Shown here: in pieces, positions 13,590 to 24,106 of the stretch
How positions within the stretch are numbered: position 1 is the stretch's first letter
Layout: every line of letters starts with the position of its first letter
Source: Acinetobacter beijerinckii CIP 110307
Lineage (GTDB): Bacteria; Pseudomonadota; Gammaproteobacteria; Pseudomonadales; Moraxellaceae
Direction of reading: 5' to 3'
Length of the DNA stretch: 64,000 bases
NCBI RefSeq assembly: GCF_000369005.1
Contig: NZ_KB849764.1
Span: forward strand, 749,086-813,085
Translations under genes and position numbers: made by a program
The notes under the pieces: model-generated
Told to the model about the DNA's origin: nothing
What the model saw: the letters and a program-made list of their open reading frames with translations, nothing else
The model's database searches: none

Positions 13590-15874
13590 TAAGCAGGTTC
13601 AGCACTCGGGTTAATATGATCTTCAAATACTTCCAATTTTAAGCCAACGTCTTTGCCATTCTCTGTTTTCACAGAAACGGCAACGTTACCACCATGTTCA
13701 GCAAGCTCACCAAATAAAATCATCTCTGCAAGCGGTTTTTTCAAATGCTCTTGAATCAGACGTTGCATTGGACGAGCACCCATCAGACGGTCATAACCAT
13801 TGGTAGACAACCAATCACGCGCACTTTGATCAACATCAAGTACTACTTGTTTCTCATCGAGTTGCGCTTGCAACTCGGTTAAGAACTTGTCCACCACTGA
13901 ATCGATAATTGTGGTTGGAAGTGATTTAAATTGAATCACACCATCTAAACGGTTACGGAATTCAGGTGAGAACGCACGCTTCATTGCATCCTGATTGTCA
14001 GCGCTATGATCTTGTTCAGTGAAACCAATACTTGCACGGACAATACTCTCTGCACCAATATTGGTTGTGAGCACAATTATCACATTTCTGAAATCAGATT
14101 TACGACCATTGTTATCCGTCAAAGCACCATGATCCATGACTTGTAATAACAAGTTAAATACATCTGGATGTGCCTTTTCAATCTCATCAAGCAAGAGCAC
14201 ACAATGCGGATTTTTATGGATCGCATCAGTCAGTAAACCACCTTGATCATAGCCAACATAGCCTGGAGGTGCACCAATCAAACGAGAAACTGCATGGCGC
14301 TCCATATATTCAGACATATCAAAACGGACTAACTCTACACCGAGCAATTTTGCCAGTTGTTTCGTAACTTCAGTTTTACCCACACCTGTAGGACCAGCAA
14401 AAACAAAACTACCCACTGGTTTATCAGGTGCTTTCAAGCCAGCACGAGATAATTTAATTGCTGATGCAAGTGCTGTAATTGCTTCATCTTGACCAAATAC
14501 AACACGTTTAAGATCACGCTCCAAATTCTCAAGCACAGACTTATCATCTTTAGACACAGTCTTAGGTGGAATACGTGCAATCTTAGAAACAATATCTTCA
14601 ATATTTTCAACTGAAATTGTTGTACCATCGACTTCAGCTTTCAATCGGCGTTGTGCGCCTGCTTCATCAATTACATCAATTGCTTTATCAGGTAAAAAGC
14701 GATCATTAATAAATTTCGCTGACAACTCAACCGCAGCAACGAGTGCTTTGTCGTCATATTCAACATGATGGAAATCTTCAAACTTAGATTTCAGACCACG
14801 TAGAATCTCAATCGTTTCGCCAATACTTGGTTCATTGACATCAATTTTTTGGAATCGACGCGATAAAGCATGATCTTTTTCAAACACTTGACGATATTCT
14901 TGGAAGGTCGTTGAGCCAATGCAACGTAAACTACCATTTGCCAAAGCAGGTTTAATCAAATTCGATGCATCCATCGTGCTACCCATACTTGAGCCTGCAC
15001 CAATGATCATGTGAATTTCATCAATAAATAAAATCGCATTAGGATTCTTTTTCAAAGCATTTAATAGTTGTTTCAAACGCTTCTCAAAATCACCACGATA
15101 TTTTGTTCCAGCAACAAGTGCACCAATATCTAGACTGTAAACTTCAGCATTCGCAAGTGGCTTAGGTGCTTTACCGTTGACAATCAACCAAGCTAAACCT
15201 TCTGCAATCGAGGTTTTGCCTACGCCAGGGTCACCCACTAAAAGTGGATTGTTTTTACGACGACGACATAAAATCTGAGCTGCTCGCTCAATTTCTTTTT
15301 CACGTCCAATTAAAGGGTCTGTTTTACCCTTTTGCGCTTCAATATTTAAATTAAGTGTATATTGCTCAAGTGGCCCAGCATTTGCCGAAGCTGAATTCTC
15401 GCCTTCAATGTCTTCAACTTCTTCTTCAACTTGTATCTCGTCTTTGCGGGTACCATGAGATAAATATTGAGTCAGTGTCAAACGATTAATTTGATGACGT
15501 TTAAGTAAATAGACTGCAAAAGAATCTCGTTCAGAGTACATAGCAACTAAAACATCTGCTCCTTCAACAGTACGATCTCCACCACTAGATTGAACATGAA
15601 AAATTGCACGCTGCAAAATTCGATCAAAACTTTCAGTTGGATGAGGAGCTTGTTCGCTATTATCACCAAGTTTCGGGGTATGTTGCTCTACGTATTCCTC
15701 TAACTCTTTACGTAAAGTAACGATATCAGCTCCGCATGCTTTCAAAGCATTTACGGCTGAATCATTATCCAGTAATGCAAGCAACAAATGTTCAACAGTC
15801 AGAAACTCATGTCTCTTTTGACGAGCCATGCTAACAGCCAAACGTAACGATACTTCTAATTGACGACTGAGCAT
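13589..15874 (-). CDS. clpA: ATP-dependent Clp protease ATP-binding subunit ClpA
   Basis: A 761-residue AAA+ unfoldase that feeds substrates to ClpP and takes N-end-rule substrates from ClpS. The N-domain ([20 protein letters not shown]) spans about 1-145. The first AAA module has Walker [10 protein letters not shown] and Walker B LFIDEIH. The second has GPTGVGKTE and [13 protein letters not shown]. The length matches ClpA (about 758), and it lacks the long middle coiled coil of ClpB. ynfA overlaps its end. clpS lies upstream on the same strand, separated by a broken clpS-like copy. Confidence 0.96.
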   Translation of the reverse strand: MLSRQLEVSLRLAVSMARQKRHEFLTVEHLLLALLDNDSAVNALKACGADIVTLRKELEEYVEQHTPKLGDNSEQAPHPTESFDRILQRAIFHVQSSGGDRTVEGADVLVAMYSERDSFAVYLLKRHQINRLTLTQYLSHGTRKDEIQVEEEVEDIEGENSASANAGPLEQYTLNLNIEAQKGKTDPLIGREKEIERAAQILCRRRKNNPLLVGDPGVGKTSIAEGLAWLIVNGKAPKPLANAEVYSLDIGALVAGTKYRGDFEKRLKQLLNALKKNPNAILFIDEIHMIIGAGSSMGSTMDASNLIKPALANGSLRCIGSTTFQEYRQVFEKDHALSRRFQKIDVNEPSIGETIEILRGLKSKFEDFHHVEYDDKALVAAVELSAKFINDRFLPDKAIDVIDEAGAQRRLKAEVDGTTISVENIEDIVSKIARIPPKTVSKDDKSVLENLERDLKRVVFGQDEAITALASAIKLSRAGLKAPDKPVGSFVFAGPTGVGKTEVTKQLAKLLGVELVRFDMSEYMERHAVSRLIGAPPGYVGYDQGGLLTDAIHKNPHCVLLLDEIEKAHPDVFNLLLQVMDHGALTDNNGRKSDFRNVIIVLTTNIGAESIVRASIGFTEQDHSADNQDAMKRAFSPEFRNRLDGVIQFKSLPTTIIDSVVDKFLTELQAQLDEKQVVLDVDQSARDWLSTNGYDRLMGARPMQRLIQEHLKKPLAEMILFGELAEHGGNVAVSVKTENGKDVGLKLEVFEDHINPSAEPA

Positions 15875-15970
15875 GTAACCCCCTTATTATCTGATGCTTG
15901 ATCAAAAACATATTTAATTTATGAAAAAGCTAATTATTGGCTCATTCAGCAGAGTTCTTGTAAAGGTGAT

Positions 15971-16119
15971 TTAATGCACATCTTCAAGAGTCTTCGCTTC
16001 ATATTCTAGTGTTAGCATTAGTTGAGTATCTTGGTCAAGATTCAAAACAAAGTATTGTTGTAAAAATTCAATTACAAAGAAACAATAAGAGCCTGATCGT
16101 TTAAAAATAAAGCAAGCTC
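15971..16119 (-). pseudogene. Degenerate second copy of clpS
   Basis: Minus-strand translation between clpS and clpA gives FVIEFLQQYFVLNLDQ then DTQLMLTLEYEAK, which lines up without gaps with [16 protein letters not shown] and [13 protein letters not shown] of the intact ClpS. The preceding segment reads LFLND in another frame, matching VLLND; the spacing is one base short, so a one-base deletion separates the halves. The frame ends early with a stop at 15973-15971, and the ClpS N- and C-termini are missing. The DNA aligns to clpS at 16270-16350 as a diverged repeat. It is read as a tandem duplication of clpS that has decayed. Confidence 0.78.
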
Positions 16120-16146
16120 ATTATTTATAGAAAATAGATATTAAAA

Positions 16147-16557
16147 TTACGCTTTCGGCTCAATTTGACACAATAAAGGATGCCCTTGAGAACGTGCATA
16201 ATTATTTACTTGATTGGCTTTTGTTTCCGCGATATCACGTGGATAAATACCTGCCGTTCCTTTACCTTCATAATGAACTGTAAGCATCACCTGACTTGCC
16301 TGATCTAAGTTCATTGAAAAGTACTCTTGTAAAATTTCAATCACAAAATCCATTGGCGTGTAATCATCATTTAATAATACAACAGCATATAAAGGCGGTA
16401 GCTTCAATTCAGGTGGTGCCGTTTGTACAACAACCTCACCCTCATGTTCCTCTTGCGAATCACTTAAACGTGGATTTAAGTGCCAATCAATATAACCAGA
16501 TTGATGAAATGAATTTTTCACTTCACTTAAATTCATTTGACGTTTATATCTTCGCAT
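16147..16557 (-). CDS. clpS: Clp protease adaptor protein ClpS
   Basis: ClpS binds the ClpA N-domain and delivers N-degron proteins to ClpAP. The core is [37 protein letters not shown] and [10 protein letters not shown]; the NDD motif and DxxTPMDFV residues form the N-degron pocket. From the ATG at 16557 it has 136 residues with a variable N-terminal tail. The exact start is uncertain: TAAGAA stands 6 bases before 16557, while an ATG at 16536 is also possible. It is in the same orientation as clpA. Confidence 0.92.
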   Translation of the reverse strand: MRRYKRQMNLSEVKNSFHQSGYIDWHLNPRLSDSQEEHEGEVVVQTAPPELKLPPLYAVVLLNDDYTPMDFVIEILQEYFSMNLDQASQVMLTVHYEGKGTAGIYPRDIAETKANQVNNYARSQGHPLLCQIEPKA

Positions 16558-16579
16558 ATTCAATTCTTAATCTGTGAGT

Positions 16580-17335
16580 TTACTGAGCATTTGCTTCGGC
16601 TTGGGGAATTTCAGACACAAAAGCTGAATTTAGATCTACAGGTGCACCACGCTGCCAACTAAATCGCTTAATCACTGGTGTACCTGCACCAGATAATCTA
16701 ACTTCGATAAATTGAGGAACAAAGCCTTTAGGCATCGTCCAACGTCCAGTTAAACGCTCAAAATCATCAAAATTAAAGTTTTTGTCTTCTAATGGTATAT
16801 CTAAAATTTCAGTACCTTTAATTAATCGCAATTCAACACTACCCACTGCTCTGCGTTTATTTGGACTTACTTGAACTAGATCAATTTGGTATTCAAAAGC
16901 ATTTTCAGGTAAAGACTTAATCGCTAAGTTTTGAATTGTTAAACTTACACCACCACGCTGTCTAAGTGTTTCGCGATAAATGGCATTCATATTTTCAAAC
17001 TGTAGTTTGTCTGCATTTGCCTGATTAATACCTTTAAACAGCTCATCAGCATTATCAACTGCCATATCTCGCTCTTGTACAGCGGCATTTAGACTTTTAC
17101 TGACAGAATCCAGAGCAGCTTTTTGCTTTTGGACCACATCGACAAGTTGTTCCGCATCTGCATCGTAACCAACAACTGTCAAACCTTGACGATGCCCAAC
17201 AGTATATCCAATTAAGAAACTACTACCTATTAATAAAGCAGCGGCAATCAATAAGGGTAAATTCGTTTTTAGGAATTTATTTTTTTTAACGGAACTTTCT
17301 GGAGAAATAGTCGGTTCAGCGTTTTCCATCATCAT
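16580..17335 (-). CDS. Single-pass membrane protein with coiled coil, function unknown
   Basis: A 251-residue protein. A cytoplasmic Lys-rich N-terminus is followed by one membrane span at about residues 28-47 (LPLLIAAALLIGSSFLIGY). A predicted coiled coil follows at about 60-125, rich in Gln, Asp and Ala, then a C-terminal beta-rich domain of about 125 residues (SLTIQNLAIKSLPENAFEYQ... and GRWTMPKGFVPQFIEVRLSG). It resembles a DUF6776-type protein found in Pseudomonas and relatives; I cannot confirm the family without a search. It lies 22 bases upstream of clpS on the same strand. Confidence 0.75.
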   Translation of the reverse strand: MMMENAEPTISPESSVKKNKFLKTNLPLLIAAALLIGSSFLIGYTVGHRQGLTVVGYDADAEQLVDVVQKQKAALDSVSKSLNAAVQERDMAVDNADELFKGINQANADKLQFENMNAIYRETLRQRGGVSLTIQNLAIKSLPENAFEYQIDLVQVSPNKRRAVGSVELRLIKGTEILDIPLEDKNFNFDDFERLTGRWTMPKGFVPQFIEVRLSGAGTPVIKRFSWQRGAPVDLNSAFVSEIPQAEANAQ

Positions 17336-17410
17336 CTCTATCGTTATGGTCTACATCAAAGCACACATTTAAATCCAAATTTAAATGTGTGTGAAGTAAA
17401 AAAGCGTTTT

Positions 17411-18460
17411 TTATGGTAATAAACCAATTCCATTCAGACCAGCAGACTCATCAAAACCAAACATCAAGTTCATATTTTGAACAGCCTGCCCCGCTGCGCC
17501 TTTAACCAAGTTATCTTGGGCAACCAAGACAATTAATTTATTTGGTTGCGGTTTATATAAAGCAATACGTAATTCATTTGCACCACGCACACTTCTAGTT
17601 TCTGGTGAACTGTTTGCTGGCATTACATCAACAAAACGTTCATTTTTATAAAATTCTTCATATAGTGCTTGTAAATCTACTTGTTGACCTTGCTCAGTCA
17701 AATCAACATAAATTGTACTTAACATACCTCGAATCATTGGTACTAAATGTGGAACAAAAATCAAATGATCGAATTGTCCTTTTTGTCCAGAAATATTCTC
17801 TAATGCTTCAACAATTTCAGGATGATGACGATGTCCTGCAACACCATATGCTTTAAAGTTATCTGCATTCTCGCTATAAATCATGCCCAAACTTGCTTTA
17901 CGACCTGCGCCTGATACTCCAGATTTCGCATCGACAATAATACTCTGCGGATTAATCAAACCGTTTTGATTTTTAAGTAATGGAGCCAAACCCAGTTGAA
18001 CCGTTGTCGGATAACAACCTGGATTACCAATTACTTGAGCTTGTTTAATTTTTTCGCGGTTCAACTCAGTTAAACCATAAACTGAATCAATCAAGATATT
18101 TGGACAGTTATGTTGCATACCGTACCATTTCTCGAATTGAGACAGATTTTGTAATCGAAAATCAGCAGCAAGATCAATAACCTTAGTTCCAGCAGCAACT
18201 AATTCTTCTGCATGTTGCATTGCAACACCATGTGGAGTTGCAAAAAATACCACATCGCACTGTTTAAGTTGACTCAGATCAAGATCAGAAAATTTAAGTT
18301 CAGTATGTCCACGTAAACTAGGGAACATATCTGCCACAGGTTTTCCTGCCTCAGTTCGAGATGTCAAAACACGTACTTGGACTTGTGGATGCTTCAATAA
18401 AAGACGCAACAATTCAACGCCTGTGTAACCCGTTCCACCAACAATTCCAATAGAAATCAC
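17411..18460 (-). CDS. argC: N-acetyl-gamma-glutamyl-phosphate reductase
   Basis: The third enzyme of arginine synthesis reduces N-acetylglutamyl phosphate with NADPH. From a GTG start it has 349 residues, the family length, opening [20 protein letters not shown] (nucleotide-binding loop). The catalytic cysteine lies in IGNPGCYPT near residue 150; a catalytic-region histidine is in [13 protein letters not shown] lies 8 bases before the GTG at 18460; the longer frame to 18511 has no family support. argD and argF are elsewhere in this window, so the pathway genes are dispersed. Confidence 0.95.
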   Translation of the reverse strand: MISIGIVGGTGYTGVELLRLLLKHPQVQVRVLTSRTEAGKPVADMFPSLRGHTELKFSDLDLSQLKQCDVVFFATPHGVAMQHAEELVAAGTKVIDLAADFRLQNLSQFEKWYGMQHNCPNILIDSVYGLTELNREKIKQAQVIGNPGCYPTTVQLGLAPLLKNQNGLINPQSIIVDAKSGVSGAGRKASLGMIYSENADNFKAYGVAGHRHHPEIVEALENISGQKGQFDHLIFVPHLVPMIRGMLSTIYVDLTEQGQQVDLQALYEEFYKNERFVDVMPANSSPETRSVRGANELRIALYKPQPNKLIVLVAQDNLVKGAAGQAVQNMNLMFGFDESAGLNGIGLLP

Positions 18461-18807
18461 GTGTTCTGCCTCTAACTTTATATCAGTTATATAGTATGGC
18501 AGTTTGATCAACTTTTCTCAATGCATAAGCCTATAAGTTATATGGTATTTTCAGCAGCAATAGTTTGTATTAATAATTCACAAATAAATTTTCTTTAAGG
18601 GATAAAAAGGAATAATTAGCATCTAATTCTATATTAAAAGATAGATATAAATATTCGCTATTCGACTAAAAACAGTGTAAAAGATGTTTAAAATGCAAAC
18701 ATTTTACCACTGGTCAAGAAATGCTATTGAATCACCTTAGTATTCGCATAGAATAAAAAGCGAGTGGTAATAATAAATTTCATGGATGTAAATTTTGGAG
18801 AGCTGGA
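18461..18807. other. Divergent intergenic region between argC and a lipoprotein gene
   Basis: This 347-base AT-rich region should contain the argC promoter and the rightward promoter. Apart from the plus-strand promoter candidate at 18727 I see no gene, terminator or clear repeat. Confidence 0.5.
18727..18754 (+). promoter_or_regulatory. Candidate promoter of the 505-residue lipoprotein
   Basis: TTGAAT (18727-18732) and TAGAAT (18749-18754) are 16 bases apart, about 50 bases before the ATG. Confidence 0.4.
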
Positions 18808-20325
18808 ATGCCTTCTTTGAGATCAAAACAAAGATTAAAGCAATGTATCTTTTTAGGTGTAAGCACCCTTTTTCTTAGCTCAGCTTTGATAGGATGTGGA
18901 AGTGGCGAAAGTGAAGCAAAAATTGACAACACCCCAATAGTTTCTGTTCCAAAACCGAAAAACTTTAACATTAAAGTTCCAGTTGATATGAGAGATGTTG
19001 TCATTAGGATTTATGACAACTTTGATAATAGTTTAATTATGGAACAAAAATTAACCACAACATTAAACGTGAACCTTACACTCCCTAAAGTTCTAACGCA
19101 AAATCATTTACATCGCATAGAGATATCTACAACTCCAGAATCATTAATCTATAATTTTCTAACTGGTCAATATGAAAGTTTTAATTCTACTTTTCATGCA
19201 TTGGTTGATGTAGATGTCAGCAACCTGACTCAAACTATTTTGTTAACACCAACATCTGAAGCAATTTATCAACGTGCACTTATACGTTCTGGTCAATTGC
19301 CAAATGAAGCTGAAGATCCATTAAATATCAGTTCATTACATTTAAAACTTGCTACGCAAGATGTAAACTCAGCATTATTTAATGCATTCATTCGTCTTGA
19401 CCTACCAAGTTTATATCCTCAATATCAACTTGGTTATTTAAATGCAGAAGATATAAATACTCGTCCTGCGGTTTACACAACCGCTTTCTTTAGTTACGGA
19501 TATATTCAACAATGGGCAGCAAAATATCCTGAAAATGCATTTGAAAACTTTACAAAAAACATTGCAATCGACTTAAAGGATGGCTATCTAGATGCAAATA
19601 CCATTCGAGGTGACAAATCTGTATTAAACTCTTTAATCACTCCATCTCCTGAAAATATTGATCCAAATAAAAACAACGCTAAAGATATTGCCGAAAATCA
19701 GAAGAACAATCGCGTTCAATTTGGCAACTCATTAAAAGAGGCAGTATTATTACTTGCACGAAATGCTAGACAAGATACCACTAACCCTAATGGTTATAAA
19801 TTACTTACGCAGTATACATACACTGGTACTGAACCAACCCATAGTTCAACCATTAATGTACGTACTATTGGCGCTGGCGATTATAGACGTGCGGTTGGAT
19901 TTGTAGACACTACAGCAACTTGTAATGGTTCTATTTATCCTTGCAAACAAGGCTTGACTGGCATCAATATCATTAATCCAAATTTACCATCTATTGAATA
20001 CTTAATTGGTCATTATCAAGATACAATTAACAATTGCCAATTAAACATTCGTGCCAATGGAACACTTGAGTTAATTAAAGGTTCTCAAATTTATCGTTCA
20101 GTTTTAGATGCGGATAGTACAGATAATTTATTACAGGTCGATAAAGCAAATAATCAGTATATTTTAAACAGTAGCTCTACTGAACCAAATAATGCAACCT
20201 TACAATATACATTTGTTCAAGTTCAAATTAAGTCGAACCAAGTCATGAGTGCTAGTGCTGGACTTGATAGTAGAAAAGCACCCGACCAACTACAAACCAC
20301 GCAATTAGAATGTAGTTTTAGTTAA
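18808..20325 (+). CDS. Large putative lipoprotein, function unknown
   Basis: A 505-residue exported protein. The N-terminus is basic (MPSLRSKQRLKQC), followed by a hydrophobic stretch and the lipobox ALIGC, with the lipidated Cys at about residue 30 and a GSGES linker after it. The mature region has no repeat or motif I recognise. It begins with a beta-sandwich-like segment (NIKVPVDMRDVVIRIYDNFD) and has four cysteines near the C-terminus that could form disulfides. TTTTGGAG, 7 bases before the ATG, supports the start. The gene overlaps the convergent YgjP-type gene by 8 bases, and no terminator separates them. Confidence 0.8.
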   Translation: MPSLRSKQRLKQCIFLGVSTLFLSSALIGCGSGESEAKIDNTPIVSVPKPKNFNIKVPVDMRDVVIRIYDNFDNSLIMEQKLTTTLNVNLTLPKVLTQNHLHRIEISTTPESLIYNFLTGQYESFNSTFHALVDVDVSNLTQTILLTPTSEAIYQRALIRSGQLPNEAEDPLNISSLHLKLATQDVNSALFNAFIRLDLPSLYPQYQLGYLNAEDINTRPAVYTTAFFSYGYIQQWAAKYPENAFENFTKNIAIDLKDGYLDANTIRGDKSVLNSLITPSPENIDPNKNNAKDIAENQKNNRVQFGNSLKEAVLLLARNARQDTTNPNGYKLLTQYTYTGTEPTHSSTINVRTIGAGDYRRAVGFVDTTATCNGSIYPCKQGLTGINIINPNLPSIEYLIGHYQDTINNCQLNIRANGTLELIKGSQIYRSVLDADSTDNLLQVDKANNQYILNSSSTEPNNATLQYTFVQVQIKSNQVMSASAGLDSRKAPDQLQTTQLECSFS

Positions 20326-21010
20326 TAGACCACCAAGCAGGCAATTGAGTACTTTTTAATTGCCTGCGATGCTCCAAATAATTTCTATCATATTTTGCAA
20401 CTTCACCCCAAAAAGCAGCACTATGATCAAAATGTTTAGTATGTGCTAATTCATGAACACAAACAGATCGGACAATACTTTCTGGCATTAGCACTAAACC
20501 TGCATTTAGCATAATGTCATGTTTTGAGCTACAACTTCCCCACCTTGTTTTAGGTCTTCGAATATTACATTCTTGATATATTAATCCAATTTCTTGGCTG
20601 ACACTTTTTAGATATTCTGGAAGAAACTGCTTTGCATAACCGCTAACAGCTGCCTGCACTGCTTTTTCAGCTTCCTGATTTCGAACAAATAAAATATGTT
20701 TCTCCCAATCAAATTTAAAAATATGACGTTGTTGCTGCTGAATTATTTGAAAAGGTTGGGAATGGAAAAATAAATATAATTGTTCTGGAATCGTGATCGT
20801 TCCGCTAATTCTGTTTTGTTGCTGCGACCAAGTCTTAATCAACCACTGTTCAGACTGATTCAGAAATTGCTGTATCTGTTTTTTACTGCACGATAAAGGC
20901 ACTGTTAAACGAATACCAGTTGGCTCGACACGCAAGCGCAAATTTCTTGCCCTTGCGTGTCGAACAATTTTTATTTCAGGTAATTGCGTTTCCAATGAAA
21001 CTGAATCCAT
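20318..21010 (-). CDS. YgjP-type M48-like metallopeptidase (DUF45)
   Basis: A 230-residue protein of the YgjP/DUF45 family of putative zinc peptidases. The zinc motif is VCVHELAHTKHFDHSAAFW near residue 190, with HExxH (HELAH) followed by a downstream His and Glu; TRWGSCS near 158 is also a family hallmark. Its target is unknown. It is translationally coupled to rpiA (stop and start overlap by one base). Its 3' end overlaps the convergent lipoprotein gene. Confidence 0.88.
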   Translation of the reverse strand: MDSVSLETQLPEIKIVRHARARNLRLRVEPTGIRLTVPLSCSKKQIQQFLNQSEQWLIKTWSQQQNRISGTITIPEQLYLFFHSQPFQIIQQQQRHIFKFDWEKHILFVRNQEAEKAVQAAVSGYAKQFLPEYLKSVSQEIGLIYQECNIRRPKTRWGSCSSKHDIMLNAGLVLMPESIVRSVCVHELAHTKHFDHSAAFWGEVAKYDRNYLEHRRQLKSTQLPAWWSIN

Positions 21011-21681
21011 TATTGTGCGGTGCGCTCTTCGATCCCATGATCAGTTGCAACGACTGCAATGGTTGCCGGGTTCAAGGCAAAGATTCCATTGGTCACAACA
21101 CCAGGAATATTATTGAGTGTTCTTTCCAACTCAAGTGCATTTAAGATATTTAAATTGAACACATCCAAAATAACATTGCCATTATCCGTCACTACGCCTT
21201 CACGATAAACGGGATCACCACCTAAAGCAACGATTTTACGTGCAACTGCTGAACGCGCCATTGGAATGACTTCAATAGGAAGTGGAAAATCACGACCTAA
21301 TTGCTCTACCCACTTTGAGTCGTCAACAATACATACAAATTTCTTAGCAATAGAGGCAACAATTTTTTCGCGAGTCAACGCTGCACCACCACCTTTGATC
21401 ATATGCATATGACGATCAATTTCATCTGCACCATCAACATAGGCATCTAAACCACCAACTGAGTTCATATCGACCACTTCGATACCTAACTTTTTTAAAC
21501 GTTCAGCAGTAGCCGTTGAACTTGCCACAGCCGCCTCTAATTGCAATTCAGGCAACAAATCAATTAAAAAATTAACGGTACTACCTGTTCCTACGCCCAA
21601 AATGCCGCCTTTAGGCAAATGCTTTAAAGCTGCTTTTGCAGCAGCTTGTTTCTTTTCATCTTGGGTTGCATATAGACTCAT
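21010..21681 (-). CDS. rpiA: Ribose-5-phosphate isomerase A
   Basis: A 223-residue enzyme interconverting ribulose and ribose 5-phosphates in the pentose phosphate pathway. Key blocks are [13 protein letters not shown] near residue 25, [17 protein letters not shown] near 80 and KREK-like [14 protein letters not shown]. From [11 protein letters not shown] it has the usual length; an upstream TTG adds four residues without support. It is divergent from ilvA and followed directly by the YgjP-type gene. Confidence 0.96.
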   Translation of the reverse strand: MSLYATQDEKKQAAAKAALKHLPKGGILGVGTGSTVNFLIDLLPELQLEAAVASSTATAERLKKLGIEVVDMNSVGGLDAYVDGADEIDRHMHMIKGGGAALTREKIVASIAKKFVCIVDDSKWVEQLGRDFPLPIEVIPMARSAVARKIVALGGDPVYREGVVTDNGNVILDVFNLNILNALELERTLNNIPGVVTNGIFALNPATIAVVATDHGIEERTAQ

Positions 21682-21740
21682 GACTTCACTCAACTATTTT
21701 GACATTTGCACTAAGAAAACAGCGCAAATGCACAGGGGTT

Positions 21741-21749
21741 TGCTACAAT
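21741..21749 (+). promoter_or_regulatory. Extended -10 element upstream of ilvA
   Basis: TGCTACAAT is an extended -10 about 36 bases before the ilvA ATG. Upstream, CATTTGC (21703-21709) and GCAAATG (21724-21730) form a 7+7 inverted repeat with a 14-base gap, a possible regulator site between rpiA and ilvA. Confidence 0.45.
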
Positions 21750-21785
21750 GATCGCCTATTTTAAACTGTTATAGGGAAGATGAAC

Positions 21786-23324
21786 ATGCTGTCTCGTGTG
21801 GTACGACAAATTTTACAAGCAACGGTTTATGATGTTGCGATTGAAACACCGCTTGAAGCAGCTCCCCGAATTAGTCAAAAAATTAACAATAACATTCGCT
21901 TTAAACGTGAAGATTTACAACCTGTATTTTCTTTTAAATTACGTGGTGCTTATAACCGTATTAGCCAACTTCCAAAAGACCAACTTGAGCGTGGCGTTAT
22001 TTGTGCTTCGGCAGGCAACCATGCACAAGGTGTTGCTTTATCAGGGAAAAAATTAGATATTCATGCGATTATCGTGATGCCAAGCACAACACCTGATATT
22101 AAAGTTCAAGCGGTTAAAAATCTTGGTGGTCAGGTGGTTTTACACGGCGATAGCTTTGATGTTGCCAACAAATATGCAAAACAACGCGCAGAAGATGAAG
22201 GTTTAGTCTTCATCCCCCCTTACGATGATGAATTGGTTATTGCCGGACAAGGTACGATTGCCAATGAAATATTGCGTCAATGGCGTGATGTTGAATATGT
22301 TTTTGTTGCTGTTGGTGGCGGCGGACTGATTGCAGGTGTCGCTGCCTATTTAGGTGAAGTTGCGCCACATGTCAAAGTGATTGGTGTCGAATACGAAGAG
22401 TCTGCGTGTTTAAAAGCTGCTCTTGAATCCAATGAGCGTGTGATTTTACCTCATGTTGGCTTGTTTGCTGATGGCACAGCGGTTGCTCAAATTGGTGAAT
22501 TGCCTTTTGAAATGATCCGTTTATCTAAATCAGATAATTCAGGCCCAATTGTTGACCCAATAATTGTTACGGTAAATACAGATGAAATCTGTGCTGCAAT
22601 CAAAGATACCTATGATGAAAATCGCAGTATCGTTGAGCCATCAGGTGCGATGGCTTTAGCTGGTATCAAAAAATATATTGCAGAACATCAATTGACTGAC
22701 AAAAACATGGTTTCAATCGTTTGCGGTGCAAACATGAACTTTGACCGCTTACGTTATATTGCCGAACGTACCGAATTAGGTGAACGTAAAGAAGCAATTT
22801 ATGCTGTGACCATTCCTGAACAAAAAGGTGCATTCCTTAATTTCTGTCGTTCATTACAAGGTCGCAATATTACTGAATTTAACTATCGAGCCAGTGACAG
22901 TAATATAGCGCAGGTTTTTGTTGGTATTAGTCTAAAAGGCGGTGAAACAGAGCGTCACGAAATTCATGAAATTTTAAAACAACAATATGAAGTTGATGAC
23001 TTATCCGATGATGAGGTTGCAAAACTTCATATACGTTATTTGATCGGTGGACATGCGAATATTGAAAATGAACGTTTATTTCGCGTTGAATTTCCAGAAC
23101 GTCCAGGTGCTTTATTAATGTTCTTGGAGCGCCTAGGTCCTACCCATAACATAACCCTATTCCATTATCGAAATCATGGTGCAGCCGAAGGTCGTGTGCT
23201 TGTTGGGTTACAGGCGACTGATGCAAAGCAAAATCCTGATGGTTTGATCGAAACTTTAGAGAAAATCACTTATCCATATGCTGAAATCAGCAACAATATT
23301 GGATATAAGCGTTTCCTAAAATAA
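21786..23324 (+). CDS. ilvA: Threonine ammonia-lyase (threonine dehydratase), biosynthetic
   Basis: This PLP enzyme deaminates threonine to 2-oxobutanoate, the first step of isoleucine synthesis. The PLP lysine lies in FSFKLRGAYN near residue 58; the glycine-rich phosphate loop VAVGGGGLIAG is near 185. The C-terminus carries two ACT-like regulatory domains, each with an FPERPGA/IPEQKGA-type motif, so feedback control by isoleucine is expected. The protein has 512 residues from the ATG at 21786, 8 bases after AGGGA. The ATG at 21780 is too close to that site. A terminator follows. Confidence 0.95.
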   Translation: MLSRVVRQILQATVYDVAIETPLEAAPRISQKINNNIRFKREDLQPVFSFKLRGAYNRISQLPKDQLERGVICASAGNHAQGVALSGKKLDIHAIIVMPSTTPDIKVQAVKNLGGQVVLHGDSFDVANKYAKQRAEDEGLVFIPPYDDELVIAGQGTIANEILRQWRDVEYVFVAVGGGGLIAGVAAYLGEVAPHVKVIGVEYEESACLKAALESNERVILPHVGLFADGTAVAQIGELPFEMIRLSKSDNSGPIVDPIIVTVNTDEICAAIKDTYDENRSIVEPSGAMALAGIKKYIAEHQLTDKNMVSIVCGANMNFDRLRYIAERTELGERKEAIYAVTIPEQKGAFLNFCRSLQGRNITEFNYRASDSNIAQVFVGISLKGGETERHEIHEILKQQYEVDDLSDDEVAKLHIRYLIGGHANIENERLFRVEFPERPGALLMFLERLGPTHNITLFHYRNHGAAEGRVLVGLQATDAKQNPDGLIETLEKITYPYAEISNNIGYKRFLK

Positions 23325-23335
23325 TCCACCTAACG

Positions 23336-23368
23336 AAATAAAGCTGACATGATGTCGGCTTTATTTTT
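23336..23368 (+). terminator. Intrinsic terminator of ilvA
   Basis: AAATAAAGCTGACAT (23336-23350) pairs with ATGTCGGCTTTATTT (23352-23366) with one T-G wobble, then a T run. Confidence 0.85.
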
Positions 23369-23474
23369 GGAATAGAAATGAATCTTATATAGTATCAACT
23401 CAAATAAAATCATCCGTCTCATTTCAACCTTATAGTTAGACCAGACATTATCAGCATAATATGGTGGAGAAGAC

Positions 23475-23840
23475 ATGATAAAGCATAAAGAAAGAAGAGA
23501 AAATTTAATTGTATACTTAACAGATCTAGCCACTTATCCTAACAAATTCAATATTAAGGAAAATGAGAAAATTCTTGATATGGACTTAGATGACATAATT
23601 CATTTTTTCTTTGATGATACTCAATTAGCAAATAATACTGCACGTGAATTAGGTTGGATTTTAGAATCGGAAGAAGAGATTCATATCATTAAAGATCTAA
23701 CTGAAATCTTAGATAAAATACTTGATAAATATGGAGTTTATTTATTAGACACCGATTACATTTACAAACCAGAATGGAAAAACATAATCTACACCGCACA
23801 AAAAGCATTAGATATAATTGAAAAATCCAATCTTAATTAG
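23475..23840 (+). CDS. Small acidic hypothetical protein
   Basis: A 121-residue soluble protein with a strong GTGGAGAAGAC ribosome-binding site. It is helical and acidic with repeated Asp/Glu/Ile patterns (MDLDDIIHFFFDD, LTEILDKILDKYG) and has no signal peptide. The size and composition are like small SCO4402-type or immunity-like proteins, but I see no toxin partner nearby and make no assignment. It stands alone between ilvA and the potassium genes. Confidence 0.7.
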   Translation: MIKHKERRENLIVYLTDLATYPNKFNIKENEKILDMDLDDIIHFFFDDTQLANNTARELGWILESEEEIHIIKDLTEILDKILDKYGVYLLDTDYIYKPEWKNIIYTAQKALDIIEKSNLN

Positions 23841-23999
23841 GATGTCTCTATATTTAACTCATTCCACCACTGTGCTATAGGATACCTACCAAACAGGTTG
23901 ATGATTGCTATCAGAAAATATTTACTCAATGAAATTAGATTCCAACCAAAATCTATTAGGAATTCTGTTTAAAGATAGCTTTTTATTTTTATAAGAGCA

Positions 24000-24098
24000 A
24001 TGACAAATGTAGATCCTCCAACTCAAACAAAATCATTACAATCAGATCAATCAATCCATCTTAAAATAAATAAAAAGACATTTTTATCATTTAGTTAA
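24000..24098 (+). CDS. Possible 32-codon leader frame before the trkA-like gene
   Basis: A short frame (starts MTNVDPPTQTKS) ends within the AAGGA ribosome-binding site of the following gene, which begins 8 bases after its stop. Its own ribosome-binding site (AAGAG, 2 bases from the ATG) is poorly spaced. It may be chance or a coupling leader. Confidence 0.25.
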   Translation: MTNVDPPTQTKSLQSDQSIHLKINKKTFLSFS

Positions 24099-24106
24099 GG
24101 ATCACT

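Noticed and set aside
23475..23840. Small acidic protein as an immunity protein of a toxin system
   Set aside because: No toxin or partner gene is adjacent, so the idea rests on size alone.
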